Source of the DNA: Burkholderiaceae bacterium
GTDB lineage: Bacteria > Pseudomonadota > Gammaproteobacteria > Burkholderiales > Burkholderiaceae_C
Assembly: GCA_030726195.1 (NCBI GenBank)
Contig: JANREF010000021.1
Coordinates: 3,641 to 11,358, forward strand
DNA length: 7,718 nucleotides
Direction of reading: 5' to 3'
The notes under the pieces were generated by a model that did no database searches, had not been told where the DNA came from, and saw only the letters and a program-made list of their open reading frames with translations. The translations under genes and the position numbers were made by a program. The number at the start of each line of letters is the position of its first letter. Within the stretch, counting starts at the first letter, position 1. Below are positions 1 through 6,024 of this stretch, one piece after another.

Positions 1-2
1 GG

Positions 3-62
3 GGTGGCGACCTTTACACAAGCGAAATGTGCCACACGGGTGCTGCGGCTAAGCTTGCGTGA
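3..62 (+). CDS. Possible C-terminal end of an upstream gene (partial)
   Basis: The third forward frame is open from the left edge to a TGA at 60-62. That stop overlaps the ATG of the response regulator at 62 in a TGATG arrangement, which is typical of translationally coupled genes. The 19 visible residues (ending GAAAKLA) are too few to identify a family. Another forward frame is also open across the edge and runs into the regulator as far as 99, so the frame choice rests only on the TGATG overlap. The regulator's own frame has a stop at 50-52. The stretch could equally be non-coding leader. Confidence 0.25.
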   Translation, partial: GGDLYTSEMCHTGAAAKLA

Positions 63-790
63 TGAACGCTATTACACCTGCACGCTTGCTGCTGATTGAA
101 GACGACCAACGCTTGGCCGTGATGGTTAAAGCCTATTTGGAAAAGTCGGCCTTCGTCTGTGACATTGCACCCACTGGTGAGCAAGGCTTGGCCGCTATTC
201 GCCAACACGTGCCCAGCGCGGTGCTGTTAGATCTGATGCTGCCTGATGCCGATGGCTTGGAGCTGTGTAAACAAATCAGGGCGTTTGACGGTGAGGCTGG
301 GCGTGTGCCCATCATCATGCTCACCGCCAAGGGGGACCCGCTAGACCGCATTGTGGGTTTGGAGCTGGGGGCTGACGATTATTTGCCCAAGCCCTTCGAG
401 CCGCGTGAGCTGCTCGCGCGCATCAAGGCGGTGTTGCGTAGGCAGGGAACGGGTGCATTGGCAGAGCCTCACAACGCCAGTGCGGTGCTGCACTTCGGCG
501 CGCTCAGCATCGATACAGACGCGCGAGAGGTGCGGGTGGATGAGCGCTTGTGCGAGCTCACCACCTACCAATTTGATTTGTTGGTGGCGCTGGCCACGAG
601 GGCGGGGCGGGTGTTGTCCCGCGATCAAATCATGGAGCTGGTGCGCGGCAAAGAGCTGGACGCGTATGACCGCTCCATTGACGTGCACATTGGGCGCATA
701 CGCGCTGCGATTGAGCGAGACATCAAAGCGCCTGCGCGCATCTTGACGGTGCGCGGTGTGGGCTACGTGTTTGCCAAGCAGCAAGACTGA
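62..790 (+). CDS. OmpR/PhoB-family response regulator (CpxR/RstA-like)
   Basis: A DNA-binding response regulator of about 242 residues, the usual length for the family. The N-terminal receiver domain (about residues 6-122) carries the full phosphorylation site: acidic E13-D14-D15, phosphoacceptor D57 in LLDLMLPDADG, switch T88 in MLTAK, and K110 in YLPKPF. The C-terminal winged helix (about 140-238) shows the LTTYQFDLL, RVLSRDQI and SIDVHIGRIR blocks and ends with TVRGVGYVF. On phosphorylation by the kinase encoded next to it, it should dimerise and control target promoters in the cytoplasm. A GTG at 59 directly precedes the ATG at 62; the ATG is chosen because it overlaps the TGA of a possible upstream frame. 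No strong ribosome binding site is visible, which fits coupling to an upstream gene. Family assignment is firm; the regulated genes cannot be read from the sequence. Confidence 0.95.
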   Translation: MNAITPARLLLIEDDQRLAVMVKAYLEKSAFVCDIAPTGEQGLAAIRQHVPSAVLLDLMLPDADGLELCKQIRAFDGEAGRVPIIMLTAKGDPLDRIVGLELGADDYLPKPFEPRELLARIKAVLRRQGTGALAEPHNASAVLHFGALSIDTDAREVRVDERLCELTTYQFDLLVALATRAGRVLSRDQIMELVRGKELDAYDRSIDVHIGRIRAAIERDIKAPARILTVRGVGYVFAKQQD

Positions 791-791
791 C

Positions 792-2219
792 ATGAGCACC
801 AGCAGCACCAAAAACAAGACCCCGCACTGGCACCAGCGCCTGTACTGGCGCATTTGGCTCACGGTCGCAGCCTTGGTCGTGGTCGCTGCGGTGGCCGTGG
901 CTGGCCTGTGGCGACTGGACATCGACAACGACAGGGCGCAGCGCGTTGGCCGCGAGTTGGTGGTGCGCGGTGTGGATGGTGCGGTGGTGGGTGAAGCGCG
1001 CATCCTGAAAGGGCCGCAGCGTCAAGCCTTGCAGCAAACCTGGCGCGGTCACGCCGACCATTCAGACGACGCCCACGACCGCGACGCGGACCGGTCTGCT
1101 GCCAATGACGCCGGTCAGGTGGGCAAGTCGCCTGCAGGACCTATGTTTGAACTGGCACTGGATGGCGGCCCAACGGTGATTGTGGAGTTGCCCAGGCCTC
1201 GACGCATGGGCGGTGAGGGCGTGATTGATGCGCGCTGGCTGGCCTTTGTGCTCACCCAACCAGCAGGCTGGGCTGCGCTGGCCGGTGCGCTGGTGGCCTT
1301 GGTGGCACTCGTGGCTTATCCAGTGGTTAGGCGGCTGACGCGGCGCTTGGAGCGTTTACAGGATGGCGTGCAGCGTTTTGGCGCAGGTGACTTCAGCACG
1401 CGTGTAGAGGCCAGCGGTCAGGATGAGGTGGCCTTCTTGGCGCGCCAGTTCAACGACACGGCCGAACGCGTGCAAGCCTTGCTCAACGCACACAAGTCGC
1501 TGCTGGCCAACGCGTCCCACGAGTTGCGCTCACCCTTGGCCCGCATACGCATGAGTATGGCCTTGATGCCCGAGTTCAATGAGTCTCACACACAGCCAGG
1601 CGAGGGCTCGGCTGCGGCCGACAGCGCCATGGCGCGGGAAGAGATTGAGCGCAGTATTGCTGAATTGGATGCGCTCATTGGCGAGATCTTGCTCGCCAGC
1701 CGCCTAGACCATGGCGGCGCTGCCAACGCACCTCAAACGGCGGTGGACTTGGCGGCCTTGCTGTCGCAGGAGTGCGTGCGCATGGGTATCGCAGCCGATG
1801 TGATGCAGCACGCCCGTGCGCCGCAGGTGTGGACGGTGAACGGCCATGCGCATTTGCTGCGCCGCATGTTGCGAAACCTGTTGGAGAACGCCCAGCGCCA
1901 TGGCCGTGCAGCGTCTCACGTGGGCGTCAGCGCCGCCCATGTCAAAGCGCGCCTGTGGCTGGATGAGGCGCAGCGCATCAGGCTGTCGGTCAGCGATGAT
2001 GGCCCAGGCGTGCCGCCGGCCTTGCGCGAGCGTATTTTTGAGCCTTTTTTCCGTTTACCCGGTGCGAGCGAGCGTGAGGGCGGCGTGGGCTTGGGTCTGG
2101 CTTTGGTCAGAGCCATCGCCCGTGAGCACGGCGCACAGGTGCACTGCGTGCAAGTGAGCGAGGGTGGGGGTCATTCTGATGATTTGTCGGGCGCGGTATT
2201 TGTTGTTGCTTGGCCGTAA
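792..2219 (+). CDS. Membrane sensor histidine kinase, CpxA/RstB type
   Basis: A sensor kinase of 475 residues, partner of the response regulator that ends one base upstream. The ATG at 792 is used; the open frame extends back to 756, but that would overlap the regulator. The layout is a first membrane helix (about 21-40), a periplasmic loop (about 41-157), a second helix (about 158-179), HAMP (about 180-232), and a DHp helix with H243 in SHELRSPLAR, the phosphorylated histidine. The ATPase domain follows, with N box (RNLLENAQRHG, N362 and N366), G1 box (DDGPG from D402), F box (IFEPFF) and G2 box (GVGLGLAL from 432). All catalytic motifs are intact. The loop contains a His/Asp-rich run (about 87-101) that could bind metal, and the turn between the two DHp helices looks longer than usual. 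The stimulus is unknown; CpxA-like membership follows from architecture and motif wording. Confidence 0.95.
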   Translation: MSTSSTKNKTPHWHQRLYWRIWLTVAALVVVAAVAVAGLWRLDIDNDRAQRVGRELVVRGVDGAVVGEARILKGPQRQALQQTWRGHADHSDDAHDRDADRSAANDAGQVGKSPAGPMFELALDGGPTVIVELPRPRRMGGEGVIDARWLAFVLTQPAGWAALAGALVALVALVAYPVVRRLTRRLERLQDGVQRFGAGDFSTRVEASGQDEVAFLARQFNDTAERVQALLNAHKSLLANASHELRSPLARIRMSMALMPEFNESHTQPGEGSAAADSAMAREEIERSIAELDALIGEILLASRLDHGGAANAPQTAVDLAALLSQECVRMGIAADVMQHARAPQVWTVNGHAHLLRRMLRNLLENAQRHGRAASHVGVSAAHVKARLWLDEAQRIRLSVSDDGPGVPPALRERIFEPFFRLPGASEREGGVGLGLALVRAIAREHGAQVHCVQVSEGGGHSDDLSGAVFVVAWP

Positions 2220-2263
2220 GGTCAGAGACCAGCCGCAAAGATCAGCCTAAATATGCACTATTA

Positions 2264-2280
2264 AGAAATAATTTATTTCT
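2264..2280. repeat. AT-rich perfect inverted repeat after the kinase gene
   Basis: AGAAATA and TATTTCT form a perfect 7-bp inverted repeat around the three bases ATT. It lies 45 bases after the kinase stop in an AT-rich stretch. As RNA the stem would be weak (one G-C and one C-G pair) and there is no T run, so it is not a standard terminator. A protein binding site or a chance AT-rich palindrome are both possible. Confidence 0.4.
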
Positions 2281-2322
2281 CATTCCGTACTTTTAAGCGC
2301 CAATAAGTATTAACATAGCGTC

Positions 2323-2451
2323 GTTGCTGTCACATTTCATGTAAGGCAACATCTCGGCGCAAGCGGCCACCGCTGGTTCGCAAGTGCTGGGATTTCAGGG
2401 GGAAACAAGGCGTCAACGCCTATTTACAACCACCTTCGGGTGGTTTTTTTT
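2323..2451 (+). ncRNA. Candidate small RNA or structured 3' UTR
   Basis: Four stem-loops follow one another on the + strand. The first is GTTGC (2323-2327) with GCAAC (2346-2350), enclosing ACAT-TTC-ATGT. The second is AGCGG (2362-2366) with CCGCT (2370-2374). The third is GGCG (2409-2412) with CGCC (2417-2420) around TCAA. The fourth is the terminator at 2428-2451. The nearest upstream + strand gene ends more than 100 bases before the first stem and nothing on the + strand begins nearby after the terminator. This fits an independent small RNA of about 110-140 nt or a 3' UTR-derived one. Only weak -10-like hexamers (for example TAACAT at 2311-2316) are seen and I recognise no RNA family. The 5' end is a guess. 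Confidence 0.3.
2428..2451 (+). terminator. Rho-independent terminator
   Basis: AACCACC (2428-2434) and GGTGGTT (2439-2445) pair around a TTCG tetraloop, and the T run at 2444-2451 follows directly. The UUCG-type loop and eight T residues make it a strong + strand terminator. It lies 208 bases after the kinase stop, so it ends either the two-component operon with a long 3' UTR or a separate small transcript. Confidence 0.9.
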
Positions 2452-2563
2452 GTCTGCGCGCACAGCATGATGCTTGCGACAAAGCGAAGCCGCCCAAGTG
2501 CGCATGGCGCTCAGCTGCTGGCGTCGGACGGTGGCCGCCCGATTGTCAGTCCAATAACGGCGA

Positions 2564-3127
2564 TCAGTAGGCTTGCGCGTTGCGCCAGCGCAGCAGTTTG
2601 ACAACCGCATGCGCGGCGTACAACACCATCAATGAGCCAATCAAGTCGCCCACAAACATAGGCCACGTACTGATCCAGAAGTCCTGCGTCACGCCACGCA
2701 ATGTGAACCAAGCCTGATGCCCAAACGAGGTTGCAACCGCGTATATGAGTGTGAGCTGGAGCAAACCCACAGCGTTGATGTTGTACAGACTGCTTTCAAG
2801 ACCTGCAAAACGTTGCATGACCTTTTGAATCGCGTAGGGTGCAAAGCCCGATATGAAGCCCGCCACCAGCCCTGTGAGCGGATCGTGCGCGAAATACACC
2901 GTGACTGAAATCAGAGCAGAGCTCACGCTGATACCAATTGCGCCACTGAGCCCAAACATCAGTACCAGCAGTAGGCGCATGCCTGCGGGCAGGTAAATCC
3001 AATTCACCCCTGCGGTGAATTCGAACGATGAAAACAGCCAGCCATTGAAAAAAAACATGGCGGCGTAGGTGCCGCCCGCAACACCGGCCATGATCAGGTG
3101 CTGCGCGAAGGGTTTGGGGGAAGTCAC
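2564..3127 (-). CDS. Small multi-pass membrane protein, MASE1-like
   Basis: A 187-residue integral membrane protein of unknown function. Hydrophobic segments lie at about 11-32, 45-59, 62-79, 84-101, 118-135 and 153-178, suggesting five or six helices; the short tail ending LLRWRNAQAY is positively charged and probably cytoplasmic. Two blocks, NWIYLPAGMRLLLVLMFG (42-59) and GDLIGSLMV (159-167), resemble conserved stretches of MASE1 sensor domains. MASE1 domains normally carry a kinase or cyclic-di-GMP enzyme at the C-terminus; here the protein stops after the membrane part. That resemblance is from memory of the family, not a search. The start is GTG at 3127, with GAGAA about 8 bases upstream; the next in-frame ATG would remove 12 residues. 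The winged-helix gene lies upstream on the same strand, but a terminator separates them, so transcription is probably independent. Confidence 0.8.
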   Translation of the reverse strand: MTSPKPFAQHLIMAGVAGGTYAAMFFFNGWLFSSFEFTAGVNWIYLPAGMRLLLVLMFGLSGAIGISVSSALISVTVYFAHDPLTGLVAGFISGFAPYAIQKVMQRFAGLESSLYNINAVGLLQLTLIYAVATSFGHQAWFTLRGVTQDFWISTWPMFVGDLIGSLMVLYAAHAVVKLLRWRNAQAY

Positions 3128-3212
3128 TTGTTGTTCTCACGGGTTTCGGCTGTATGGCCGGCCTTCAAATGGGCACCCTTCATGCTGCTGATTGTAGGTG
3201 TTGTGAACCGGG

Positions 3213-3242
3213 TTTAAATGTGGGTGTATGTACGTAAGACAA
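3213..3242 (-). promoter_or_regulatory. Possible promoter of the MASE1-like gene
   Basis: On the minus strand TTGTCT (3242-3237, 4 of 6 to the -35 consensus) and TTTAAA (3218-3213, 4 of 6 to the -10 consensus) are 18 bases apart. They lie downstream of the winged-helix gene terminator and about 86 bases before the GTG start, so they could give this gene its own transcript. The match is weak. Confidence 0.25.
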
Positions 3243-3257
3243 AATGCTACAGGCAGC

Positions 3258-3291
3258 AAAAAGCCCGCAGGCACATGCACTGCGGGCTTTT
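3258..3291 (-). terminator. Terminator of the winged-helix gene (possibly bidirectional)
   Basis: AAAAGCCCGCA (3259-3269) and TGCGGGCTTTT (3281-3291) form an 11-bp perfect stem around an 11-base loop that may itself pair partly. Read on the minus strand it begins 27 bases after the stop of the winged-helix gene and ends in five T residues (3262-3258). On the + strand four T residues follow the stem, so some activity in that direction is possible, although no + strand gene precedes it. Confidence 0.88.
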
Positions 3292-3317
3292 GGGTGGCGT
3301 GTGTGGCTTAAGAAGGC

Positions 3318-3680
3318 TTAGGCGCTGGCTGCTGCCGTTTGCAGTGACTTGCCCAATTGCTCAAAGTGCGTCACGGCAACGGGCGTGAGTACCAAGCGTT
3401 TGATGCGCGTGTCGCCTGCGTCCTCGTCGGTGGCAATCATGCCCATCTTGCGCAATTTGGCGATGCGTCGGTGCATGGTTGCCGGGGAGCCCAGATGTGA
3501 CAAACCCATGGCTTGCATGACGGTTAAAGGGTTACCAGCAAACCATTGCACAGCCAACGCATCCAGCAGGGCGCTCTCGTTGGCGTCAAGTGCTGGCAGG
3601 CTGGGCAGCCCCTCAATGGCTTTTGCCAGTTGCAAGAATCGAAGGTAGGCCGTGGCCAATGGAGAAGAAGACTGTGACAT
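3318..3680 (-). CDS. Small MarR-like winged-helix regulator
   Basis: A DNA-binding protein of 120 residues. An N-terminal helical part (about 8-48) precedes a winged helix-turn-helix: the LTVMQAMGLSHLGSPATMHRR segment (52-72) contains the turn and recognition helix, IAKLRKMGMI (73-82) follows, and the wing is about 85-100, with a TRIKRLVLTP strand as in MarR proteins (DxRxxxxxLT). A short C-terminal helix ends in alanines. It is shorter than typical MarR members (about 140-150), so the dimerising helices are reduced. The reading frame extends to a TTG at 3689, but AAAGG abuts that TTG and is 9 bases from the ATG at 3680, so the ATG is chosen. It is divergent from the rhamnose operon and could regulate itself, that operon or the MASE1-like gene; no target is proven. 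An inverted repeat overlaps its ribosome binding site. Confidence 0.88.
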   Translation of the reverse strand: MSQSSSPLATAYLRFLQLAKAIEGLPSLPALDANESALLDALAVQWFAGNPLTVMQAMGLSHLGSPATMHRRIAKLRKMGMIATDEDAGDTRIKRLVLTPVAVTHFEQLGKSLQTAAASA

Positions 3681-3685
3681 ATTCG

Positions 3686-3709
3686 ACAACCTTTCGTGAA
3701 AGTGGTTGT
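3686..3709. promoter_or_regulatory. Inverted repeat over the regulator's ribosome binding site
   Basis: ACAACC (3686-3691) and GGTTGT (3704-3709) are inverted, with a second inner pair TTTC (3692-3695) and GAAA (3698-3701). The dyad begins six bases upstream of the ATG of the winged-helix gene, and its promoter-distal half contains the AAAGG ribosome binding site. A third copy of the half-site core, ACAAC, lies at 3733-3737. It could be an autoregulatory operator, or in the mRNA a hairpin that hides the ribosome binding site. Confidence 0.4.
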
Positions 3710-3922
3710 ATGTATAACTTGTAAGGTTTATGACAACATTCTAGCGTGTTGGCTACTATATTGTCGTTGACCTCGCTCTTGATCAAAAATTGATTTGAGC
3801 ACAAAAGTATAAAAATAGCAAATTTACGCACAACGTTTGAGTCATACGCACCAACGAAAAAACGCTTAAGTGCTATTGATTGGCAAAAATAGTATTGGGT
3901 TCGTACAGGGTCCTGGCCAAGG

Positions 3923-3928
3923 TATATT
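3923..3928 (+). promoter_or_regulatory. Candidate -10 box of rfbB, possibly giving leaderless mRNA
   Basis: TATATT matches the -10 consensus at 5 of 6 positions and ends 6 bases before the A of the rfbB ATG, which would place transcription start at or next to the start codon. The -35 position (3900-3905, TTCGTA, spacing 17) matches only 3 of 6. The alternative is an upstream promoter with AAGG at 3919-3922, 12 bases from the ATG, as a poorly spaced ribosome binding site. Confidence 0.35.
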
Positions 3929-3934
3929 CTCCGT

Positions 3935-4999
3935 ATGATTTTAGTCACAGGCGGTGCCGGCTTTATTGGCGCGAACTTTGTATTGGACTGGTTGGCGCAC
4001 AGCGACGAGCCAGTGGTCAATCTCGACAAGCTCACCTATGCGGGTAATATGCAGTCGTTGCAAAGCCTTGATGCCCGTTCCGCGCACCATTTTGTGCGCG
4101 GCGATATCGGCGACCGTGTACTCGTCGAGTCTTTGCTGCGCGAGCACCAGCCACGTGCGGTGGTGCACTTCGCCGCCGAAAGCCATGTGGACCGATCCAT
4201 TCATGGCCCGGGAGATTTCATACAGACCAACGTGGTGGGCACCTTCAATTTGCTCGAGTCGGTCCGCACGTACTGGTCGGCGCTGGCGCCAGAGCAAGCC
4301 CAAGCCTTTCGCATGTTGCACGTTTCCACAGACGAGGTGTACGGCAGCTTGCAAGCCAACGATGCGCCTTTCACGGAGCGCCATGCCTATGAGCCCAACA
4401 GCCCTTACTCGGCCAGCAAGGCCGCCAGCGATCATTTGGTGCGTGCCTGGCACCACACCTATGGCCTGCCTGTGCTCACCACCAACTGCAGCAATAACTA
4501 TGGCCCCTACCACTTCCCTGAAAAGCTGATCCCGCTGGTTATACATAACGCGCTGGCAGGCAAGCCATTGCCCATTTACGGTGATGGCCTGCAGGTGCGC
4601 GACTGGCTGTACGTGGGCGACCATTGCAGTGCGATTCGCACCGTGTTGGCCAACGGCCGCCTGGGTGAAACCTACAACGTGGGTGGTTGGAATGAAAAAA
4701 CCAACCTCGATGTGGTTCGCGCCATTTGCGCGCACTTGGATGCCGCCAAGCCCAAAGTGAGCGGCAGCTATGCAGACCAGATCAGTTTCGTAGCAGACCG
4801 GCCTGGCCACGACAGGCGCTATGCCATCGATGCCAGCAAACTGTCTGACGAGCTGGGTTGGAGGCCCCGTGAGACATTTGAAACAGGCATTGCCAAAACC
4901 ATTGATTGGTATTTGAACCACCCGCAATGGGTGGACAACGTCACAAGCGGGGCTTACCGCGACTGGGTCCACCAACAATACGCAGCGCAAGCTCGCTAG
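3935..4999 (+). CDS. rfbB: dTDP-glucose 4,6-dehydratase
   Basis: RfbB/RmlB, second enzyme of dTDP-L-rhamnose synthesis. It uses bound NAD to convert dTDP-glucose into dTDP-4-keto-6-deoxyglucose in the cytoplasm. Its 354 residues are full length for this extended short-chain dehydrogenase family. The Rossmann motif TGGAGFIG is at 5-12, with D31 (NLDKLTYAG) placed to hold the NAD ribose. FAAESHVDRSI is at 79-89, the dehydratase triad T132-D133-E134 in STDEVYG, the catalytic Y158 and K162 in YSASK, and NCSNNYGPYHFPEKLIP at 184-200 is characteristic of the family. The ATG at 3935 is the only usual start here: an in-frame TAG at 3890 with no start codon after it excludes an upstream one. It is the first gene of the rfbBDAC operon; rfbD begins 7 bases after its stop. 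Ribosome binding site evidence is weak. Confidence 0.97.
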   Translation: MILVTGGAGFIGANFVLDWLAHSDEPVVNLDKLTYAGNMQSLQSLDARSAHHFVRGDIGDRVLVESLLREHQPRAVVHFAAESHVDRSIHGPGDFIQTNVVGTFNLLESVRTYWSALAPEQAQAFRMLHVSTDEVYGSLQANDAPFTERHAYEPNSPYSASKAASDHLVRAWHHTYGLPVLTTNCSNNYGPYHFPEKLIPLVIHNALAGKPLPIYGDGLQVRDWLYVGDHCSAIRTVLANGRLGETYNVGGWNEKTNLDVVRAICAHLDAAKPKVSGSYADQISFVADRPGHDRRYAIDASKLSDELGWRPRETFETGIAKTIDWYLNHPQWVDNVTSGAYRDWVHQQYAAQAR

Positions 5000-5006
5000 C
5001 CGCAGC

Positions 5007-5978
5007 ATGGTGACGAGTAGCGCGCAGGCGCCCACCAACATACTGCTACTGGGTGGCAACGGGCAGGTGGGCCACGCCTTGCAACAAGCCCTGGCCGCGC
5101 GTGCAGCTGGTCCCACGCTGGGCGACGCTAGCTTTGAGCTGCATGTCACCACGCGCGCTGACCTTGACCTGTGCGACTTTGAAGCTGTGCGCGCGCTGGT
5201 GCGGCGCGTGCGCCCGCAGTGGATTGTGAATGCCGCGGCCTACACCGCTGTGGATGCGGCGCAGTCGAACGCCGAAATGGCGCACCTTATCAATGCAAGC
5301 TTGCCCGGTGTGTTGGCCGAGGAGGCGCAGGCGTGCAACGCTGCCTTGATTCATTACTCGACCGATTACGTGTTCGACGGTTTGGGTCACACGCCGTATA
5401 CCGAGGCCGACCTACCCAACCCACAGTCTGTGTACGGACACAGCAAATGGCTGGGCGAACAAGCGGTGGTGGCTCATTGCGCCCGCCACGTGGTGTTGCG
5501 CACCAGCTGGGTGTTTGGCGCGCATGGTGGTAATTTTTTAAAAACCATGTTGCGCTTGGCCCAGCACACAACCAGTCTAAAAGTGGTTGCAGATCAATGG
5601 GGTGCGCCCACCAGCGCAGCGCTGCTCGCGCGCTTGACATTGGACTTGATACGCGCAGCGAACACAACCAGCCGAAGTGATGGGCCGCAGCTCTGGGGCA
5701 CCTACCACGCCAGCGCCAGCGGTGTGACCAATTGGCATGGCTACGCCTGCGAGGCGATTGCTGCGGCGCAGGCCATGGGTATGCCTGCGCAGTTGGATGT
5801 CGCGGCTGTTGAGCCCATACCCTCCAGCGACTATCCCACGCCAGCGCCACGCCCGGCCAACTCGCGCATGGACAACAGCAAATTGGCCGCAGCCTTGGGC
5901 TACACGCTGCCTGAATGGCGGTTGGGCATGCATGACGCGATACACGAGCTGGCCCAATTGGGCTGGGAACACCTCTAA
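5007..5978 (+). CDS. rfbD: dTDP-4-dehydrorhamnose reductase
   Basis: RfbD/RmlD, last enzyme of the pathway. It reduces dTDP-4-keto-L-rhamnose to dTDP-L-rhamnose with NAD(P)H. The 323 residues are slightly longer than the roughly 290-300 usual for the family. The nucleotide-binding GGNGQVG is at 16-22, NAAAYTAVD at 75-83 and YSTDYVFDG at 117-125. The catalytic Y143 and K147 lie in YGHSKWLGE, followed by an RTSWVFG block. The first ten residues (MVTSSAQAPT) precede the usual NILLLG beginning, and a GTG directly follows the ATG, so the exact start is not certain. No ribosome binding site is visible. With a 7-base gap after rfbB, translation probably depends on coupling. Confidence 0.96.
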   Translation: MVTSSAQAPTNILLLGGNGQVGHALQQALAARAAGPTLGDASFELHVTTRADLDLCDFEAVRALVRRVRPQWIVNAAAYTAVDAAQSNAEMAHLINASLPGVLAEEAQACNAALIHYSTDYVFDGLGHTPYTEADLPNPQSVYGHSKWLGEQAVVAHCARHVVLRTSWVFGAHGGNFLKTMLRLAQHTTSLKVVADQWGAPTSAALLARLTLDLIRAANTTSRSDGPQLWGTYHASASGVTNWHGYACEAIAAAQAMGMPAQLDVAAVEPIPSSDYPTPAPRPANSRMDNSKLAAALGYTLPEWRLGMHDAIHELAQLGWEHL

Positions 5979-6024
5979 AGCTGATTAACAGCGATACATT
6001 TCGACGCCCACACCTGCTCTAACT

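Larger units (their letters stand above)
2220..2563. other. Intergenic region between kinase and convergent membrane gene
   Basis: This stretch lies between the kinase stop and the stop of the minus-strand membrane-protein gene. I see no credible open frame. It is AT-rich at about 2250-2320 and then contains a series of stem-loops closing with a Rho-independent terminator (listed separately). The last part, 2452-2563, holds only short palindromes (TGCGCGCA at 2455-2462 and AGCAT-G-ATGCT at 2464-2474). No convincing terminator for the minus-strand gene is visible there: read on the minus strand, the hairpin at 2428-2445 is not followed by a T run. Confidence 0.6.

Noticed and set aside
756..791. 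Upstream start for the kinase inside the regulator gene
   Set aside because: It would add 12 residues overlapping the regulator end; the ATG at 792 leaves a one-base gap and a normal N-terminus before the first membrane helix.
341..1003. 220-codon minus-strand open frame opposite the regulator and kinase
   Set aside because: Spans two intact genes on the other strand; the peptide is rich in Thr, Arg and Ala with no domain.
3742..3748. TAGCGTG, a partial match to the ops/JUMPstart element before polysaccharide operons
   Set aside because: The preceding GGCGG half and the rest of JUMPstart are missing, and the RfaH system is mainly known from gammaproteobacteria. Seven bases can match by chance.
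3781..3794. Possible IHF site around ATCAAAAATTGAT
   Set aside because: The TTR element is out of register by one base on both strands relative to the WATCARNNNNTTR consensus; it was kept only as an inverted repeat within the AT-rich spacer.
3613..4035. Minus-strand open frame across the AT-rich spacer
   Set aside because: Overlaps the winged-helix gene in another frame and the start of rfbB antisense; the peptide resembles no protein, and the spacer accounts for its openness.
3941..5152. 403-codon open frame on the minus strand opposite rfbB
   Set aside because: It lies entirely antisense to a full-length enzyme with all catalytic motifs; its peptide shows no recognisable domain. Long antisense frames are expected from the codon bias of GC-rich genes.
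5290..5850. 186-codon minus-strand open frame opposite rfbD
   Set aside because: Antisense shadow of rfbD, with a low-complexity Arg/Trp/Pro-rich peptide.
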